A DNA stretch of 64,000 nt, from contig CANNDD010000001.1 of NCBI GenBank assembly GCA_947503285.1, forward strand, positions 744,001-808,000. The letters run 5' to 3'. The notes beneath the pieces are model-generated. The model saw nothing but the letters and a program-made list of their open reading frames with translations, was not told where the DNA came from and ran no database searches. How positions within the stretch are numbered: the stretch's first letter is position 1; each line of letters opens with the position of its first letter. The position numbers and the translations under genes are program-made. Source of the stretch: an uncultured Croceitalea sp. Its GTDB lineage: Bacteria; Bacteroidota; Bacteroidia; Flavobacteriales; Flavobacteriaceae. Positions 53,179-63,509 of this stretch are shown piece by piece.

Positions 53179-56100
53179 ATGAAAACACTTAAAATTATAT
53201 TGCTCTTAATCCTTATTGTTCCCTTGACGAATCACGCACAGCGGAAGAAAAAAAAGGTCTCCACACCCTCAATCATTCTAAACGATTCCCTTTACTCAGG
53301 CCTTAAGTGGCGAAACATTGGTCCGTTTAGGGGTGGTCGTAGTGTGGCATCAACGGGAGTGGTCGGTCAACCCATGACCTATTACATGGGCACGACGGGT
53401 GGTGGTATCTGGAAAACCGTTGATGATGGAATCACTTGGAAAAATGTTTCGGACGGGCAGTTGAACACGGGTACCGTAGGTGCCATTGCTGTCGCCGAGA
53501 GCAATCCGAATATCGTAGTGGTCGGAATGGGCGAACATGCCGCAAGGGGCGTGATGACCTCGATGGGCGATGGCGTATACAAATCTACGGATGGCGGTAA
53601 GACTTGGAAGCATATCGGTTTGGATGAGACCCGGCATATTTCTGATGTCATCATCCATCCCAACAATCCGGATATCATCTTTGTTGCGGCCCAGGGAGCG
53701 CAATATGGCCCATCTGAACAACGCGGTATCTATCGTTCCGTGGATGGTGGCACAAATTGGGAAAGGGTACTTTTTGTGGATGAAAACACTGGGGCATCGT
53801 CCCTATCCATGGATATGAACAATCCGCTGATTTTATACGCGGCCCAATGGCAGCACCGTCGTTATCCGTGGACCATGGAATCTGGTGGCCCCTCTTCAGG
53901 ATTATACAAATCGGTCGATGGCGGCACGACGTGGAAGCAGCTCAAAGAAGGACTTCCAAAGGAGTTTGGCAAAGCAGGTATTTCAGTTTCCCGCGCCAAC
54001 CCCGAACTGGTTTTTGCCGTTATTGAAGCGGAAGGCACCAAAGGTGGTGTCTACCGCAGTGATGATGCCGGAAAAAAGTGGAAACAGGTCAATAAAGACC
54101 GTATCAATATTGCACGTTCTTGGTATTACATGGAAATTTTTGCCGATCCCCAAGATGAAAATGTGGTCTATGTGTTGAATGCTCCGGTGACCAAGTCCAT
54201 TGACGGCGGAAAGTCATTCAAACCCTTACCCACGCCCCATGGCGACAACCACCACTTATGGATTCATCCCAAGAACAATTCGATAATGATCAATTCCAAT
54301 GACGGTGGGGCCAATATTTCAAATAATGGTGGTAAAAGCTGGAGTACACAGCAAAACCAGGCTACTTCACAATTTTATCGCGTCATTACCGACAATTTGG
54401 TTCCTTATAATGTGTACGGAGGGCAGCAAGACAATTCTGCCATTGCCATAGCAAGTCGCACCAATGATTCAGGTATTGATTGGAAAGATTGGTACTCGGT
54501 CGCAGGCTGTGAAAGCGCATATTTGGCCTTTGATCCTGAAAACCCTGAAGTGGTTTATGGGGGCTGCTATCAAGGTATTATTGAAAAATGGGTGAAAGCC
54601 TCCCTAGAGGGGAAACCCATAAAGGCCTACCCTGAATTAGGCTTGGGCAAAGTACCCAAAGATTTTAAGTTTCGCTATAACTGGAATGCCCCCATCATCA
54701 GTTCGCCTCATGATAGAAATACGATTTATCATGCAGGCAATGTCGTATTCAAGACAACAGATGGTGGTCAAAGTTGGGAGGTCATCAGTCCTGATTTAAC
54801 CAGAAACGAAGAAGATAAGCAAGGCCCAGGGGGTGGCCCATACACCAATGAGGCCGCTGGTGGGGAAAACTACAATACGCTAATGTATTTGGTAGAATCA
54901 CCACATGAACAAGGCGTGTTGTATGCGGGTAGTGATGATGGTTTGGTTCATATTACTAAAGATAGTGGTGCCAATTGGGTAAATATTACACCACCGAATA
55001 TCGGAAACGGCATTGTCAATAGCATTGAGGTCTCCCCTCATGACCCGGCAACGGCATATATTGTTGTCATGCGCTATAAATCGATGGACTTAAGACCTTA
55101 TATTTTCAAAACTTCGGATTATGGGCAAAGTTGGACTAAAATCACGAACGGAATCACCGATAAGCACACTTTTGTTCGTGTAGTACGTGAGGATAAAATC
55201 AAAAAAGGGCTCTTGTATGCAGGAACGGAAACCGGATTGTACATTTCTTTGGATGACGGTCAAAATTGGCAAAAGTTTCAACTGAACCTACCCCTGGTCC
55301 CTATCAATGACCTTACCATTCAAGACAATGACCTCGTCGTTGCCACGGCCGGGCGTTCCTTTTGGATATTGGATGACGTGGGTGCCCTACAGAACAGTTT
55401 TGACACCGCAGAAAAACTAAAGATCATAACCCCAAAACCTACTTATCTTATTTTTGGGGGCAGTCAAGATAAACCGGTACCCGGATTGGGTCAAAATCCA
55501 AAATCTGGGGTGACGATAGATTATTACCTTCCAGAAGAGTTAGACTCCACCGAATTAAAACTCGAAGTGCTTCAAAACGGCAAGGTTATTCGCAGCTATA
55601 CCAATCAAAAGCCTAAAAAATTCAAATCATGGCCCGGGGGGCCTTCAAAACCGAAGGTTTTGCCCAGTAAAAAGGGATTTAACCGTTTTACTTGGGATTT
55701 CAGGACGGAAACCTTGCCAAGCATTGAAAATGTATTTGTATTCGGCAATGCTGCCGGGCACCGCGTAGGCCCAGGCCAATACACCCTTAGAATCGTGCTT
55801 GAAGATGAGGTCCTCGAAACTACGGCCACCATCTTGGCCAATCCGAAAGTGCAAAGCACGGCTATGGATTATGCTGAACAGCAAAAGTTGCTGGAGACCA
55901 TTGACACGACTGTAAAAGAAATGCATGAGGCGGTAAACCAAATGCGCTCTGCCAAAAGCCAATTAAAACATTATGAAAACCTATTGGAAGACCATGAAGC
56001 AGCGAAAGAACTCTTAGAAAAAGGAGCGGCCTTGAAAGAAAGAATAAATATCTGGGAAGAAAATTTGATCCAACCCAAACAAAAGACCTTTCAAGATGTC

Positions 56101-56331
56101 ATCAATTTCAACAACCAATTGAATGCGGATCTATTGCATCTAAAAGGTTTCATTGATGTAGCCCAACCCCAAGTAACCGCCGGGGCCAAAGAACGGTTGA
56201 AAGACCTTTTAGCTGATTGGGCGGTTTACAACAATGAGAAGAATGTTATTGTGGATACCGAAATGAAAGAATACAACCAGTTGTTTAAATCATTGGCGCT
56301 ACCTGCATTAATTCTAAACAAAGAAAAATAA
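53179..56331 (+). CDS. Large secreted BNR/Asp-box repeat protein (VPS10/sortilin-like)
   Basis: 1050 residues. A signal peptide (1-20) is followed by about nine Asp-box repeats, S/T-x-D-x-G-x-x-W (for example [44 protein letters not shown]), forming one or two beta-propellers. [19 protein letters not shown] is the usual start of this family, often annotated glycosyl hydrolase without enzymatic proof. The C-terminal 200 residues are helical. Probably cell-surface or periplasmic; function uncertain. Confidence 0.85.
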   Translation: MKTLKIILLLILIVPLTNHAQRKKKKVSTPSIILNDSLYSGLKWRNIGPFRGGRSVASTGVVGQPMTYYMGTTGGGIWKTVDDGITWKNVSDGQLNTGTVGAIAVAESNPNIVVVGMGEHAARGVMTSMGDGVYKSTDGGKTWKHIGLDETRHISDVIIHPNNPDIIFVAAQGAQYGPSEQRGIYRSVDGGTNWERVLFVDENTGASSLSMDMNNPLILYAAQWQHRRYPWTMESGGPSSGLYKSVDGGTTWKQLKEGLPKEFGKAGISVSRANPELVFAVIEAEGTKGGVYRSDDAGKKWKQVNKDRINIARSWYYMEIFADPQDENVVYVLNAPVTKSIDGGKSFKPLPTPHGDNHHLWIHPKNNSIMINSNDGGANISNNGGKSWSTQQNQATSQFYRVITDNLVPYNVYGGQQDNSAIAIASRTNDSGIDWKDWYSVAGCESAYLAFDPENPEVVYGGCYQGIIEKWVKASLEGKPIKAYPELGLGKVPKDFKFRYNWNAPIISSPHDRNTIYHAGNVVFKTTDGGQSWEVISPDLTRNEEDKQGPGGGPYTNEAAGGENYNTLMYLVESPHEQGVLYAGSDDGLVHITKDSGANWVNITPPNIGNGIVNSIEVSPHDPATAYIVVMRYKSMDLRPYIFKTSDYGQSWTKITNGITDKHTFVRVVREDKIKKGLLYAGTETGLYISLDDGQNWQKFQLNLPLVPINDLTIQDNDLVVATAGRSFWILDDVGALQNSFDTAEKLKIITPKPTYLIFGGSQDKPVPGLGQNPKSGVTIDYYLPEELDSTELKLEVLQNGKVIRSYTNQKPKKFKSWPGGPSKPKVLPSKKGFNRFTWDFRTETLPSIENVFVFGNAAGHRVGPGQYTLRIVLEDEVLETTATILANPKVQSTAMDYAEQQKLLETIDTTVKEMHEAVNQMRSAKSQLKHYENLLEDHEAAKELLEKGAALKERINIWEENLIQPKQKTFQDVINFNNQLNADLLHLKGFIDVAQPQVTAGAKERLKDLLADWAVYNNEKNVIVDTEMKEYNQLFKSLALPALILNKEK

Positions 56332-56903
56332 TGAACAAGCCATTTGTGGCGGATGAACATTTTCAAAATGAAGATTTCACCAAAAACCCACTACCAAAGG
56401 CAGATTATGAAGCGTGTATTTTTGAAGGATGCCAGTTTCAAGACGGGTTTTTAGATAACCAAAACTTTGTGGATTGCACCTTTACGGATTGTGATTTAAG
56501 CAATACCAATATCGCACATACGATTTGGAACAATGTCCGTTTTGAGTCATGTAAGCTACTGGGGTTATCATTAGACACGTCAGCAGCAGGACTATTGACG
56601 GTTACCTTTAGCAATTGCAACCTGACCTTGGCGAATTTTGGTGGTCAATCGCTTAAAAAGACTCATTTCATTGGTTCCAATTTGACCCAAGCTGATTTTA
56701 CGAATACAGATCTAACCGAATCAAACTTTACCGATTGTAACTTGGATCATGCCCTTTTTGAGAACACCAATTTGAATAAGGCCGACCTGTCGAAGGCCTT
56801 TAATTTTAATATTGACCCCGAGGCAAACTTCATTAAACAGGCTATTTTCTGTAAAGAAGAATTGATTGGATTATTGAAAAAATACGATATTGTTGTCCAA
56901 TGA
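56331..56903 (+). CDS. Pentapeptide-repeat protein (Qnr/McbG-like fold)
   Basis: 190 residues of A(D/N)LxX-type pentapeptides (CTFTDCDLSNTNI, ANFGGQSLKKTHFIGSNLTQ, ADFTNTDLTESNFTDCNLDH) forming a right-handed quadrilateral beta-helix. Such proteins can mimic DNA and protect gyrase, but resistance cannot be claimed. Its ATG overlaps the stop of the preceding gene by one base, so it is translationally coupled. Confidence 0.88.
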   Translation: MNKPFVADEHFQNEDFTKNPLPKADYEACIFEGCQFQDGFLDNQNFVDCTFTDCDLSNTNIAHTIWNNVRFESCKLLGLSLDTSAAGLLTVTFSNCNLTLANFGGQSLKKTHFIGSNLTQADFTNTDLTESNFTDCNLDHALFENTNLNKADLSKAFNFNIDPEANFIKQAIFCKEELIGLLKKYDIVVQ

Positions 56904-56947
56904 GTCCAATAGTTTCATCGGTTTTCGTCTATACTTAAACTCCTATT

Positions 56948-57439
56948 ATGAAAATACTATCATTTTTAGCCCTCTTGAATTTTCTAGTGGTCACTGGTCA
57001 AAACACGTTACAACTAGGTGAAGGACAAGAATCACCAGATGCAAAAATCAATTTAGTCTCATTTATGGAAGGCCATTGGCACGGTACTGCTTTTGGTGGC
57101 GTTACCGAAGAAATATGGACCCCAGCTGTTGGGGGATCGATGTTATTCGTGTTTCGTCATATGATTGACGAAAAGGTCAATTTTTATGAAATAGGCCATA
57201 TTCGTGAGCATAACAATAGTCTCGTCTTTGAACTGAAACACTTTAATGCCGATTTGCACGGTTGGGAAGAAAAGGATGAGGTGCAACAGTTCAAGTTTAT
57301 CAAGGCAGAGGGTAATCGGGTCTATTTTGATGGATTTACATTCGAAAATGTAAGCGACAACGAAGTCAACATCTACGGTTTAATAGGCAATGATGATGGC
57401 AGCCATAATGAAATGGTATTCAACTATACAAAACAATAA
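56948..57439 (+). CDS. DUF6265 family exported protein
   Basis: 163 residues. A signal peptide (about 1-17) precedes a beta-barrel-like domain. FMEGHWHGTAFGGVTEEIWT and GSMLFVFRHMI are typical of the family. Function unknown; maybe lipid or small ligand binding. Confidence 0.8.
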   Translation: MKILSFLALLNFLVVTGQNTLQLGEGQESPDAKINLVSFMEGHWHGTAFGGVTEEIWTPAVGGSMLFVFRHMIDEKVNFYEIGHIREHNNSLVFELKHFNADLHGWEEKDEVQQFKFIKAEGNRVYFDGFTFENVSDNEVNIYGLIGNDDGSHNEMVFNYTKQ

Positions 57440-57442
57440 CAC

Positions 57443-57790
57443 ATGAAGGCGTGTTTGGAGTGCGACACTGAGATAAAAGGAAGGGCAGATAAAAAATTCT
57501 GTTCTGATTACTGTAGGAATGCCTATAATAACAAACTCAATAAAGACAGTAAAAACCTTGTTCGGAACATTAACAACAGACTTCGAAAGAACTATCGCAT
57601 TCTTGAAAGTTTTACGCTAAAGGAAGGTAAGACACGAACGACAAAGAAAAGTTTGGACAATAAGGGCTTTGATTTTGAACACATCACCAGCCTCTACACC
57701 ACAAAAAAAGGAAGCACCTACTATTTTGTCTATGACCTGGGCTATCTTCCTTTGGACAATGATTATTATATGATCGTTAAAAGAGAATAA
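57443..57790 (+). CDS. Small zinc-ribbon protein
   Basis: 115 residues. The N-terminal treble-clef/ribbon has ligands Cys4, Cys7, Cys20 and Cys24 (CLECDTEIKGRADKKFCSDY then C). The rest is basic and ends with a short beta domain (STYYFVYDLGYLPLDND). It starts 3 bp after the DUF6265 gene. A DNA-binding or RNA-binding role is plausible but not shown. Confidence 0.72.
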   Translation: MKACLECDTEIKGRADKKFCSDYCRNAYNNKLNKDSKNLVRNINNRLRKNYRILESFTLKEGKTRTTKKSLDNKGFDFEHITSLYTTKKGSTYYFVYDLGYLPLDNDYYMIVKRE

Positions 57791-57869
57791 TCCCCCTCTA
57801 GCTAAGCCCAAGAAGGAAAACAATTGCTAGTTTGCCACGTAACGAAATCATTTTCATCATAAGAATGAA

Positions 57870-57898
57870 AAAACCAACCCTCCTTTTTGGGGAGGGTT
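57870..57898 (-). terminator. Terminator of the CBS-domain gene
   Basis: Read on the minus strand, AACCCTCC (plus 57891-57898) pairs with GGAGGGTT (57876-57883) and is followed by GGTTTTTT. It lies 11-40 bp after the stop of the CBS gene. Confidence 0.65.
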
Positions 57899-57908
57899 TG
57901 GGATGGGC

Positions 57909-58379
57909 TTATTTCCAATTCTGGCCACTGAGCTTTAACGCGGCGATCACAATATCTTTTCTACTTATCTGGCCTACCAGTAAGCCGTCTTTCATCACGG
58001 GCAACCTTCTTCTATTATGACGGTCGAAAACCCCGGCAGCATCAAATATGCTCATATCATGTGGAATCGTTTCAACGTTTTTCGTCATAAAACGTTCGAC
58101 ACTTTTATCCAATATCGGTTGATTGAAATAACGGCTTTCCGAAATTTGTTTCATACAGTCCGCCTCAGAGATGATACCTACCAAAAATCCATTGGAATCC
58201 ATAACGGGACCCCCTGAAATTTTATATTTGGCAAAAGACTCCATGACTTCTAAAATCGATTGGTCGGGCGAAAAGTTTACCAACTTTTTGGTCATATAGT
58301 CTGACACCAAAATCGGTGCATCATACTCCTTTTTTGAATCCACCTTGGCCCTGGCTCCTTGAAAACTCTTGATTCCCAT
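57909..58379 (-). CDS. CBS-domain pair protein
   Basis: 156 residues: two CBS motifs (about 24-82, VSDYMTKKLVNFSPDQSILE, and 92-150, VERFMTKNVETIPHDMSIFD) form a Bateman module that usually binds AMP, ATP or S-adenosylmethionine. No effector domain is attached, so it likely regulates another protein. Divergent from the M28 peptidase gene. Confidence 0.9.
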   Translation of the reverse strand: MGIKSFQGARAKVDSKKEYDAPILVSDYMTKKLVNFSPDQSILEVMESFAKYKISGGPVMDSNGFLVGIISEADCMKQISESRYFNQPILDKSVERFMTKNVETIPHDMSIFDAAGVFDRHNRRRLPVMKDGLLVGQISRKDIVIAALKLSGQNWK

Positions 58380-58501
58380 AATTATTTACATTAAAGGTTG
58401 ATTACCTAAGATAGTGAATTTTAACGAATTATTTAATTTTTTTGCCACTTGACCCTTGACCACCTATATTTTTATACATTTATATACCAACTACAACCAC
58501 T

Positions 58502-60787
58502 ATGAGTTTTTCCAGAACCTTGTGTATATTCTTAGCGATTATCGCCACTTATTGGAGTTTCAAATCCTTAATGCCATCCTATAAAAGTGATTCCACCATA
58601 GACCAGACTTCATTTTCGGTAGATCGGTCTTTGCAGCATGTGAAACAATTATCGTTACAACCGCATGCCGTTGGGTTTGAAGGGCATTCGAATGCTGTCG
58701 CTTACATCACCAAAACGCTTAAGAATTTAGGGCTCGTCACGACCACTCAAGTGGGCTATACGGCCGGTGATTGGGGTAACCTAAGTAAAGCCACAAATAT
58801 CATGGCCCGAATCAAAGGCCGCGAAAAAGGCAAAGCCCTATTGTTACTGTCCCATTATGACAGTAGTCCGCATTCTTCCTTTGGCGCGAGTGACGCAGCC
58901 AGTGGTGTTGCTACGATTTTGGAAGGGATACGGGCTTTTTTGGCCCAAAACAAAACCCCTAAAAATGATATCATCATTTTGATTACCGATGCTGAAGAGT
59001 TGGGGCTTAATGGTGCCGATCTCTTTGTTAATGAACATCCTTGGACAAAAGAGGTCGGGTTGGTCTTAAATTTTGAAGCTCGGGGCAGTGGTGGCCCTAG
59101 TTATATGCTCATTGAAACCAATAGGGGCAATGGAAAGTTGATCAAAGAATTTACCAAGGCCAACCCCGAGTATCCCGTAGCAAATTCACTGGCATATAGC
59201 ATTTACAAAATGTTGCCCAACGATACCGATCTGACCGTTTTTAGAGAGGATCGTGACATAGAAGGGTTTAATTTTGCATTCATTGACGACCACTATGATT
59301 ACCATACGGCCTTAGACAATTATGAACGATTAGACCGAACTTCATTAGCGCATCAAGGCAGTTATTTAATGCCATTATTACGGCATTTTAGTGACGCGGA
59401 CCTCACCAACCTGAAAAGTTTGAACGATTACATCTACTTCAATACCCCTTTCTTTGGTTTGCTATCGTATCCCTTTGAATGGATTTGGCCCATCTTTGGC
59501 CTAGCGGTCATTCTGTTCGTTGTACTCTTGGTAATTGGTCTTCAAAAGAAGCGTTTGACTTTGAAGGAACTTGCCGTGGGTTTTGTTCCCATGCTGATCG
59601 CACTTAGTGTAAATGGTGTTTTCGGCTATTTTAGTTGGTCCGTATTAAAATGGTGGTATCCTGCTTATGCCGATATGTTACATGGTTTCACCTATAATGG
59701 GCACGCTTATATTCTGGCTTTCGCCCTTTTTTCGCTGATGGTCTGTTTTTTTGTATACAACCGATTTCGAAAAATTACGACCCCCAATCTTTTAATAGGC
59801 CCGATATTCATTTGGTTGGTCATTTGCGGATTGGTCGCGGTATATTTGGAAGGGGCAAGCTTTTTTGTAATACCTGTATTTGGCTTATTGGCCGCTCTTT
59901 TGGTGACTATCAATCAAGAAAAACCAAGTGCTTACGTGCTGCTTTTTTTGGCCTTGCCTGCCATTTTTGTTTTTGCACCGTTCATTAAAATGTTTCCCGT
60001 TGGCCTGGGGCTAAAAATGATGGTCGCGTGTACGCTATTTACCACCTTGTTATACTTCTTTTTACTGCCGTTGCTTGGCCTCTCAAAACATAAACTGCGG
60101 TTTGCCATCATTACCGGTCTTTTATATGTCATTGTAAGTATTGGCGCCCACAACAATTCTGATTTTTCAGAAGAACGCCCCAAACCAAGTAGCTTGCTCT
60201 ACGTTTATGATGCCGATACCAAAACGGCAAAATGGGCGACCTATGACAAGGTCTTGATCAATTGGAATTCACAATTCTTGGGAGCATCCAAGGAACCACC
60301 TAAGCAAAACTTGGCCGATAAAACCATTAGTAGCAAGTATAGTACAGGATTTACCTATGTTACGGAAGCACCAATAAAACAATTGAGCGAGCCCGATATT
60401 GCCGTCACAAAAGACACGGTTATCGGTGAAAATCGAATACTTTCCATTTGCATTACCCCACAGCGTAATGTGAACCGCCTAGAAGCCTTTACCAATGCGG
60501 TTACCCTGAAAAAAGCTTCGGTCAATGGCATTGCACTGTCAGATTATTATCTCGAAAATCGCAGAAGGGGTAAACTCATCACCCACTATGTGAGCAACAA
60601 CGAGTATACGGAACTTGAACTGGAACTATCAAAAGATGAAACCTTGGAACTCACGTTTTATGAGGCATCCAATGATTTATTGACCCATGAACAATTTTCG
60701 GTACCGACACGTCCAAAGAATAGTATTCCAATGCCTTTCGTATTGAATGATGCCATATTGATCACCAAAAAATTGACTTTTGATTAA
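58502..60787 (+). CDS. M28 family zinc metallopeptidase with multi-pass membrane domain
   Basis: 761 residues. One N-terminal membrane helix leads to an M28 aminopeptidase domain: the first zinc ligand is in HYD at residues 118-120, the bridging Asp in GASDAASGV, the Glu pair in DAEELGLNGAD, and the terminal His in HTALDNYERLD. About eight hydrophobic helices (roughly 325-560) follow, then a C-terminal beta domain (about 575-761). The architecture is like ER-type Fxna/ERMP1 peptidases. The peptidase would face the periplasm. It overlaps the epimerase gene by 8 bp. Confidence 0.9.
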   Translation: MSFSRTLCIFLAIIATYWSFKSLMPSYKSDSTIDQTSFSVDRSLQHVKQLSLQPHAVGFEGHSNAVAYITKTLKNLGLVTTTQVGYTAGDWGNLSKATNIMARIKGREKGKALLLLSHYDSSPHSSFGASDAASGVATILEGIRAFLAQNKTPKNDIIILITDAEELGLNGADLFVNEHPWTKEVGLVLNFEARGSGGPSYMLIETNRGNGKLIKEFTKANPEYPVANSLAYSIYKMLPNDTDLTVFREDRDIEGFNFAFIDDHYDYHTALDNYERLDRTSLAHQGSYLMPLLRHFSDADLTNLKSLNDYIYFNTPFFGLLSYPFEWIWPIFGLAVILFVVLLVIGLQKKRLTLKELAVGFVPMLIALSVNGVFGYFSWSVLKWWYPAYADMLHGFTYNGHAYILAFALFSLMVCFFVYNRFRKITTPNLLIGPIFIWLVICGLVAVYLEGASFFVIPVFGLLAALLVTINQEKPSAYVLLFLALPAIFVFAPFIKMFPVGLGLKMMVACTLFTTLLYFFLLPLLGLSKHKLRFAIITGLLYVIVSIGAHNNSDFSEERPKPSSLLYVYDADTKTAKWATYDKVLINWNSQFLGASKEPPKQNLADKTISSKYSTGFTYVTEAPIKQLSEPDIAVTKDTVIGENRILSICITPQRNVNRLEAFTNAVTLKKASVNGIALSDYYLENRRRGKLITHYVSNNEYTELELELSKDETLELTFYEASNDLLTHEQFSVPTRPKNSIPMPFVLNDAILITKKLTFD

Positions 60788-61589
60788 TACCATAGGTGTT
60801 TTAGGATGTGGATGGTTGGGCAAACCATTGGCAGAAAGCTTGCTGAAAGAAGGATATCATGTTAAAGGAACAACAACCAATCCTGATAAATTAACTGCAT
60901 TGCAAGCCGCTGGTATCAGCCCATTCTTAATCGCTATTGGCGACGATGGTATCAAGGGTGGGATTTCATCTTTTCTAAAAGACTTGGATGTACTGATCAT
61001 TAATATTCCGCCCGGACTTCGAAAAGCACCCACCGGAAATTTTGTTGCCCGGATGCAGTTTTTGAACCAAGCTATCAATGACGCTGAAGTTCCCAAGCTG
61101 ATTTTCGTAAGCAGCACTTCGGTTTACGGAGCTTTACAAGGGGAGGTTTGGGAAGATACCGTACCCAAACCAATATCTGAGTCGGGAAAGCAGCTTTTAG
61201 CGGTTGAAAAACTTTTCTGTAATAACCCCTCTTTTAAAACCACCATCATACGTTTTGGCGGATTGATCGGCCCAAAAAGACACCCCGTAAGGCAATTATC
61301 CGGAAAAAAAAATATCAAAAGTGGAGAAGAATTGGTCAATCTCATACATCTTGATGATTGTATACGTATCATTACCACGATACTAAGAGAATCGTATTGG
61401 AACCAAATCTTCAATGGGGTCTATCCTTATCATCCTTCAAAAAAAGAGTACTATACCAACGAAGCGTTAAAAATGGGGGTAACCCCTCCTGAATTTCAAG
61501 ACACCAACGCCCCAGTTTACAAGAAGATCGTCAAAAGCCAGGTTTTCAATGTTAAAAGCCATCCGCTACTTACAACGATAGTTTCTTAA
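60780..61589 (+). CDS. NAD(P)-dependent epimerase/dehydratase-like (YeeZ type)
   Basis: 269 residues of an extended SDR-like Rossmann protein: GVLGCGWLGKPLAESL at the N-terminus, LIINIPPGLR, VSSTSVYGALQGEVWEDT and NLIHLDDCIRIITTIL. The usual Y-x3-K is absent, as in YeeZ relatives, so catalysis is uncertain. Start TTG 60780 overlaps the M28 stop. The two are probably cotranscribed. Confidence 0.83.
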   Translation: MINTIGVLGCGWLGKPLAESLLKEGYHVKGTTTNPDKLTALQAAGISPFLIAIGDDGIKGGISSFLKDLDVLIINIPPGLRKAPTGNFVARMQFLNQAINDAEVPKLIFVSSTSVYGALQGEVWEDTVPKPISESGKQLLAVEKLFCNNPSFKTTIIRFGGLIGPKRHPVRQLSGKKNIKSGEELVNLIHLDDCIRIITTILRESYWNQIFNGVYPYHPSKKEYYTNEALKMGVTPPEFQDTNAPVYKKIVKSQVFNVKSHPLLTTIVS

Positions 61590-61711
61590 CACACCACAGA
61601 AAAACATTCTTTCACAACAATTAAGAGCATTTTATGTTAACAATGTGTTGGTTTTAAAGGGTTTATCGACTAATTGCATAACTTTAAGTATCATTTAAAT
61701 AGAAAATAGTT

Positions 61712-62086
61712 ATGGAAAATTCAAGATTGAAAACGAGGATCTTGATGGAAATGGAAAAAATGATAACGGATAATAATCCCAAAGGGAAAATGACCGAAAA
61801 AGTCATGGAATTCCACAAGGCAATTATTAAGAAGTATTACAACGCAGTAGACGTTAAAATTGATTACCATCGCCATCGAGTGACCATGGACATTATTATC
61901 GATGACAGCATGTATGATCCTAAGACCGTGAACAAGAAGCTATTGGTATTGCCTACCAATATGTATTTTATAAGTTTGACCGCGTTTTTAAAATCATGTA
62001 TCGAAAGTGATTGTAAAAGCCTAGCCTTTTATGCAAGGTTATTAAAGGATTTCACCAAAAAAGACCTTGCCAAGGCCATCGCATAG
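61712..62086 (+). CDS. Conserved hypothetical protein
   Basis: 124 residues, alpha/beta: KGKMTEKVMEFHKAIIKKYY, VDVKIDYHRHRVTMDIIID, LLVLPTNMYFISLTAFLKSC. No signal or membrane segment. Function unknown. It is followed by a clear terminator at 62107, so it is probably a single-gene unit. Confidence 0.6.
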   Translation: MENSRLKTRILMEMEKMITDNNPKGKMTEKVMEFHKAIIKKYYNAVDVKIDYHRHRVTMDIIIDDSMYDPKTVNKKLLVLPTNMYFISLTAFLKSCIESDCKSLAFYARLLKDFTKKDLAKAIA

Positions 62087-62106
62087 TTCTAAAAGTGGAA
62101 CGGAAT

Positions 62107-62137
62107 AAAAAAGATGCTCTCGGGCATCTTTTTTTGT
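62107..62137 (+). terminator. Rho-independent terminator
   Basis: AAAAGATGC (62109-62117) and GCATCTTTT (62124-62132) form a 9-bp stem with a 6-nt loop, TCTCGG, followed by a T-run. It ends the 61712-62086 gene. Confidence 0.85.
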
Positions 62138-62183
62138 TTTCACCTTAGGGCTTTCTTTAACAACTAGATACATTTTATTTTTT

Positions 62184-62191
62184 TAGTTTTG
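62184..62191 (+). promoter_or_regulatory. -7 promoter box of the TPR gene
   Basis: TAGTTTTG is an exact TAnnTTTG match 22 bp before the ATG at 62214, with no clear -33 element. Confidence 0.4.
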
Positions 62192-62213
62192 CCGCACTTT
62201 TAATATAGAGAAA

Positions 62214-62912
62214 ATGAAAAAAATAATCGTCTTAGCTTTTTTGGTTGCTGGAATTTCGTTGCATGCCCAGTCAAAATCGGAATTGCTTACCCACTATGAA
62301 AATTTTTATAAGGAAATGCGTTTACAGGGTGATGTAGTCGGTGTAATAAATGCCTTGACCCACCTGAACGTCATAGCACCCTCTCAGGCTAGACGCGATA
62401 CGCTTGCCTTCATTTATATGAACAATGGCCAACACTTGCAGGCCTTGAATACCATAGGTATTGAAAATGACAAGAACAGTTCGGATATCGCGGTTCAAGT
62501 CAAAGCGGTATCATTAAAAACCTTGAACCAACCCAAAAGGGCCATAGAGCAGTTCGAGACCTTATTTGAACGAAACCCCAACGCCTTTTTGGCCTATGAG
62601 TTAGCTGACCTCCAAATTTTAGTCGGCGATGCAGAAGGTGCTGCTAAAAATATTGAATATGGTCTTGCCAATGTCAAAGATGACATGAAACATGCCTTTT
62701 ACGAACGTCAACAACCCTATGAAGCTTCTTTGAAAGCAGCTTTTTACCACATAAAAGGATTATTGACCTTCAATAATGACAAAACCAAAATTGACGAGTC
62801 CATCGCACTGATGGAAGAAGCCTTGAAAATCGACCCTAACTTCAATCTGGCCAGTTTAAGCAAGCAAGCACTAGAGTCAAAAAAGAACACCCCTGAAAGC
62901 GCCAAAGAATAG
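62214..62912 (+). CDS. Exported TPR-like protein
   Basis: 232 residues. The signal peptide ends near 18 (ISLHAQ). Degenerate tetratricopeptide-like helix pairs cover about 40-220 (NNGQHLQALNTIGIEND, LNQPKRAIEQFETLFERNPN, ESIALMEEALKIDPNFNLAS). The protein is probably periplasmic and acts as a scaffold. A terminator follows at 62936. Confidence 0.78.
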   Translation: MKKIIVLAFLVAGISLHAQSKSELLTHYENFYKEMRLQGDVVGVINALTHLNVIAPSQARRDTLAFIYMNNGQHLQALNTIGIENDKNSSDIAVQVKAVSLKTLNQPKRAIEQFETLFERNPNAFLAYELADLQILVGDAEGAAKNIEYGLANVKDDMKHAFYERQQPYEASLKAAFYHIKGLLTFNNDKTKIDESIALMEEALKIDPNFNLASLSKQALESKKNTPESAKE

Positions 62913-62935
62913 TGCATTGCTTAAAATACGAATTG

Positions 62936-62960
62936 AAAGGGGCCCCTGGCCTCTTTTTTT
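62936..62960 (+). terminator. Rho-independent terminator of the TPR gene
   Basis: AAAGGGGCC (62936-62944) pairs with GGCCTCTTT (62948-62956) with one G-U pair around a 3-nt loop, then a T-run to 62960. It lies within the longer open frame that begins at 62917, which argues that frame does not start there. Confidence 0.85.
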
Positions 62961-63042
62961 ATGGTATACACTGAAAATACGTGCCTTTTCATTTATCAAC
63001 CATAAATCGATTTATGTATCTTTAAATACAAGAATTGACATC

Positions 63043-63504
63043 ATGAAACCGCTAAAACTCCTTTTTGCACTACTTTTTGTCGTTACCCTGTGCCAAGCAC
63101 AAGAAACGGAATCTGAAATTGAAGCCGTAAAAGCGGCCTGTCTAAATTACATCAATACTTTTTACGAAGCTGACACCACACTTGCCTATAAAAGTGTACA
63201 CCCGAGTGTTCGAAAAGTGGGGTTTTATTTTAAAGATGATGAAAAAACCTATTCCCCACAGTTAGAGATGCCTTTTCAAGACCTGATCAAGCTTGCCAAG
63301 AGTTGGAATGCCGATGGAAATCAAATCAATGATACATCACCAAAGGAAGTTACCATTTTCGAGGTTTCCGATAAAATTGCCAGTGCGAAGGTTACCGCCG
63401 TTTGGGGTATTGATTACCTCAGTCTGCGAAAAGAAAATGATACTTGGATGATCATGAACGTACTTTGGCAATCACCCCCTAGGTTTTCCGTTTCCGAAGA
63501 GTGA
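63043..63504 (+). CDS. Exported lumazine-binding/SnoaL-like (NTF2-fold) protein
   Basis: 153 residues from ATG 63043; the frame is open from 62917, but that part contains a terminator. Signal peptide (about 1-19, LLFALLFVVTLCQAQ). The NTF2-like domain has IEAVKAACLNYINTFYEADT near its start and a cone-shaped barrel pattern. Ligand unknown. It is convergent with the next gene, another NTF2-like protein. Confidence 0.78.
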   Translation: MKPLKLLFALLFVVTLCQAQETESEIEAVKAACLNYINTFYEADTTLAYKSVHPSVRKVGFYFKDDEKTYSPQLEMPFQDLIKLAKSWNADGNQINDTSPKEVTIFEVSDKIASAKVTAVWGIDYLSLRKENDTWMIMNVLWQSPPRFSVSEE

Positions 63505-63509
63505 ACGGG

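Noticed and set aside
62917-63042. Long 5' extension of the NTF2-like protein from 62917
   Set aside because: It contains a terminator hairpin, and the signal peptide begins at ATG 63043.
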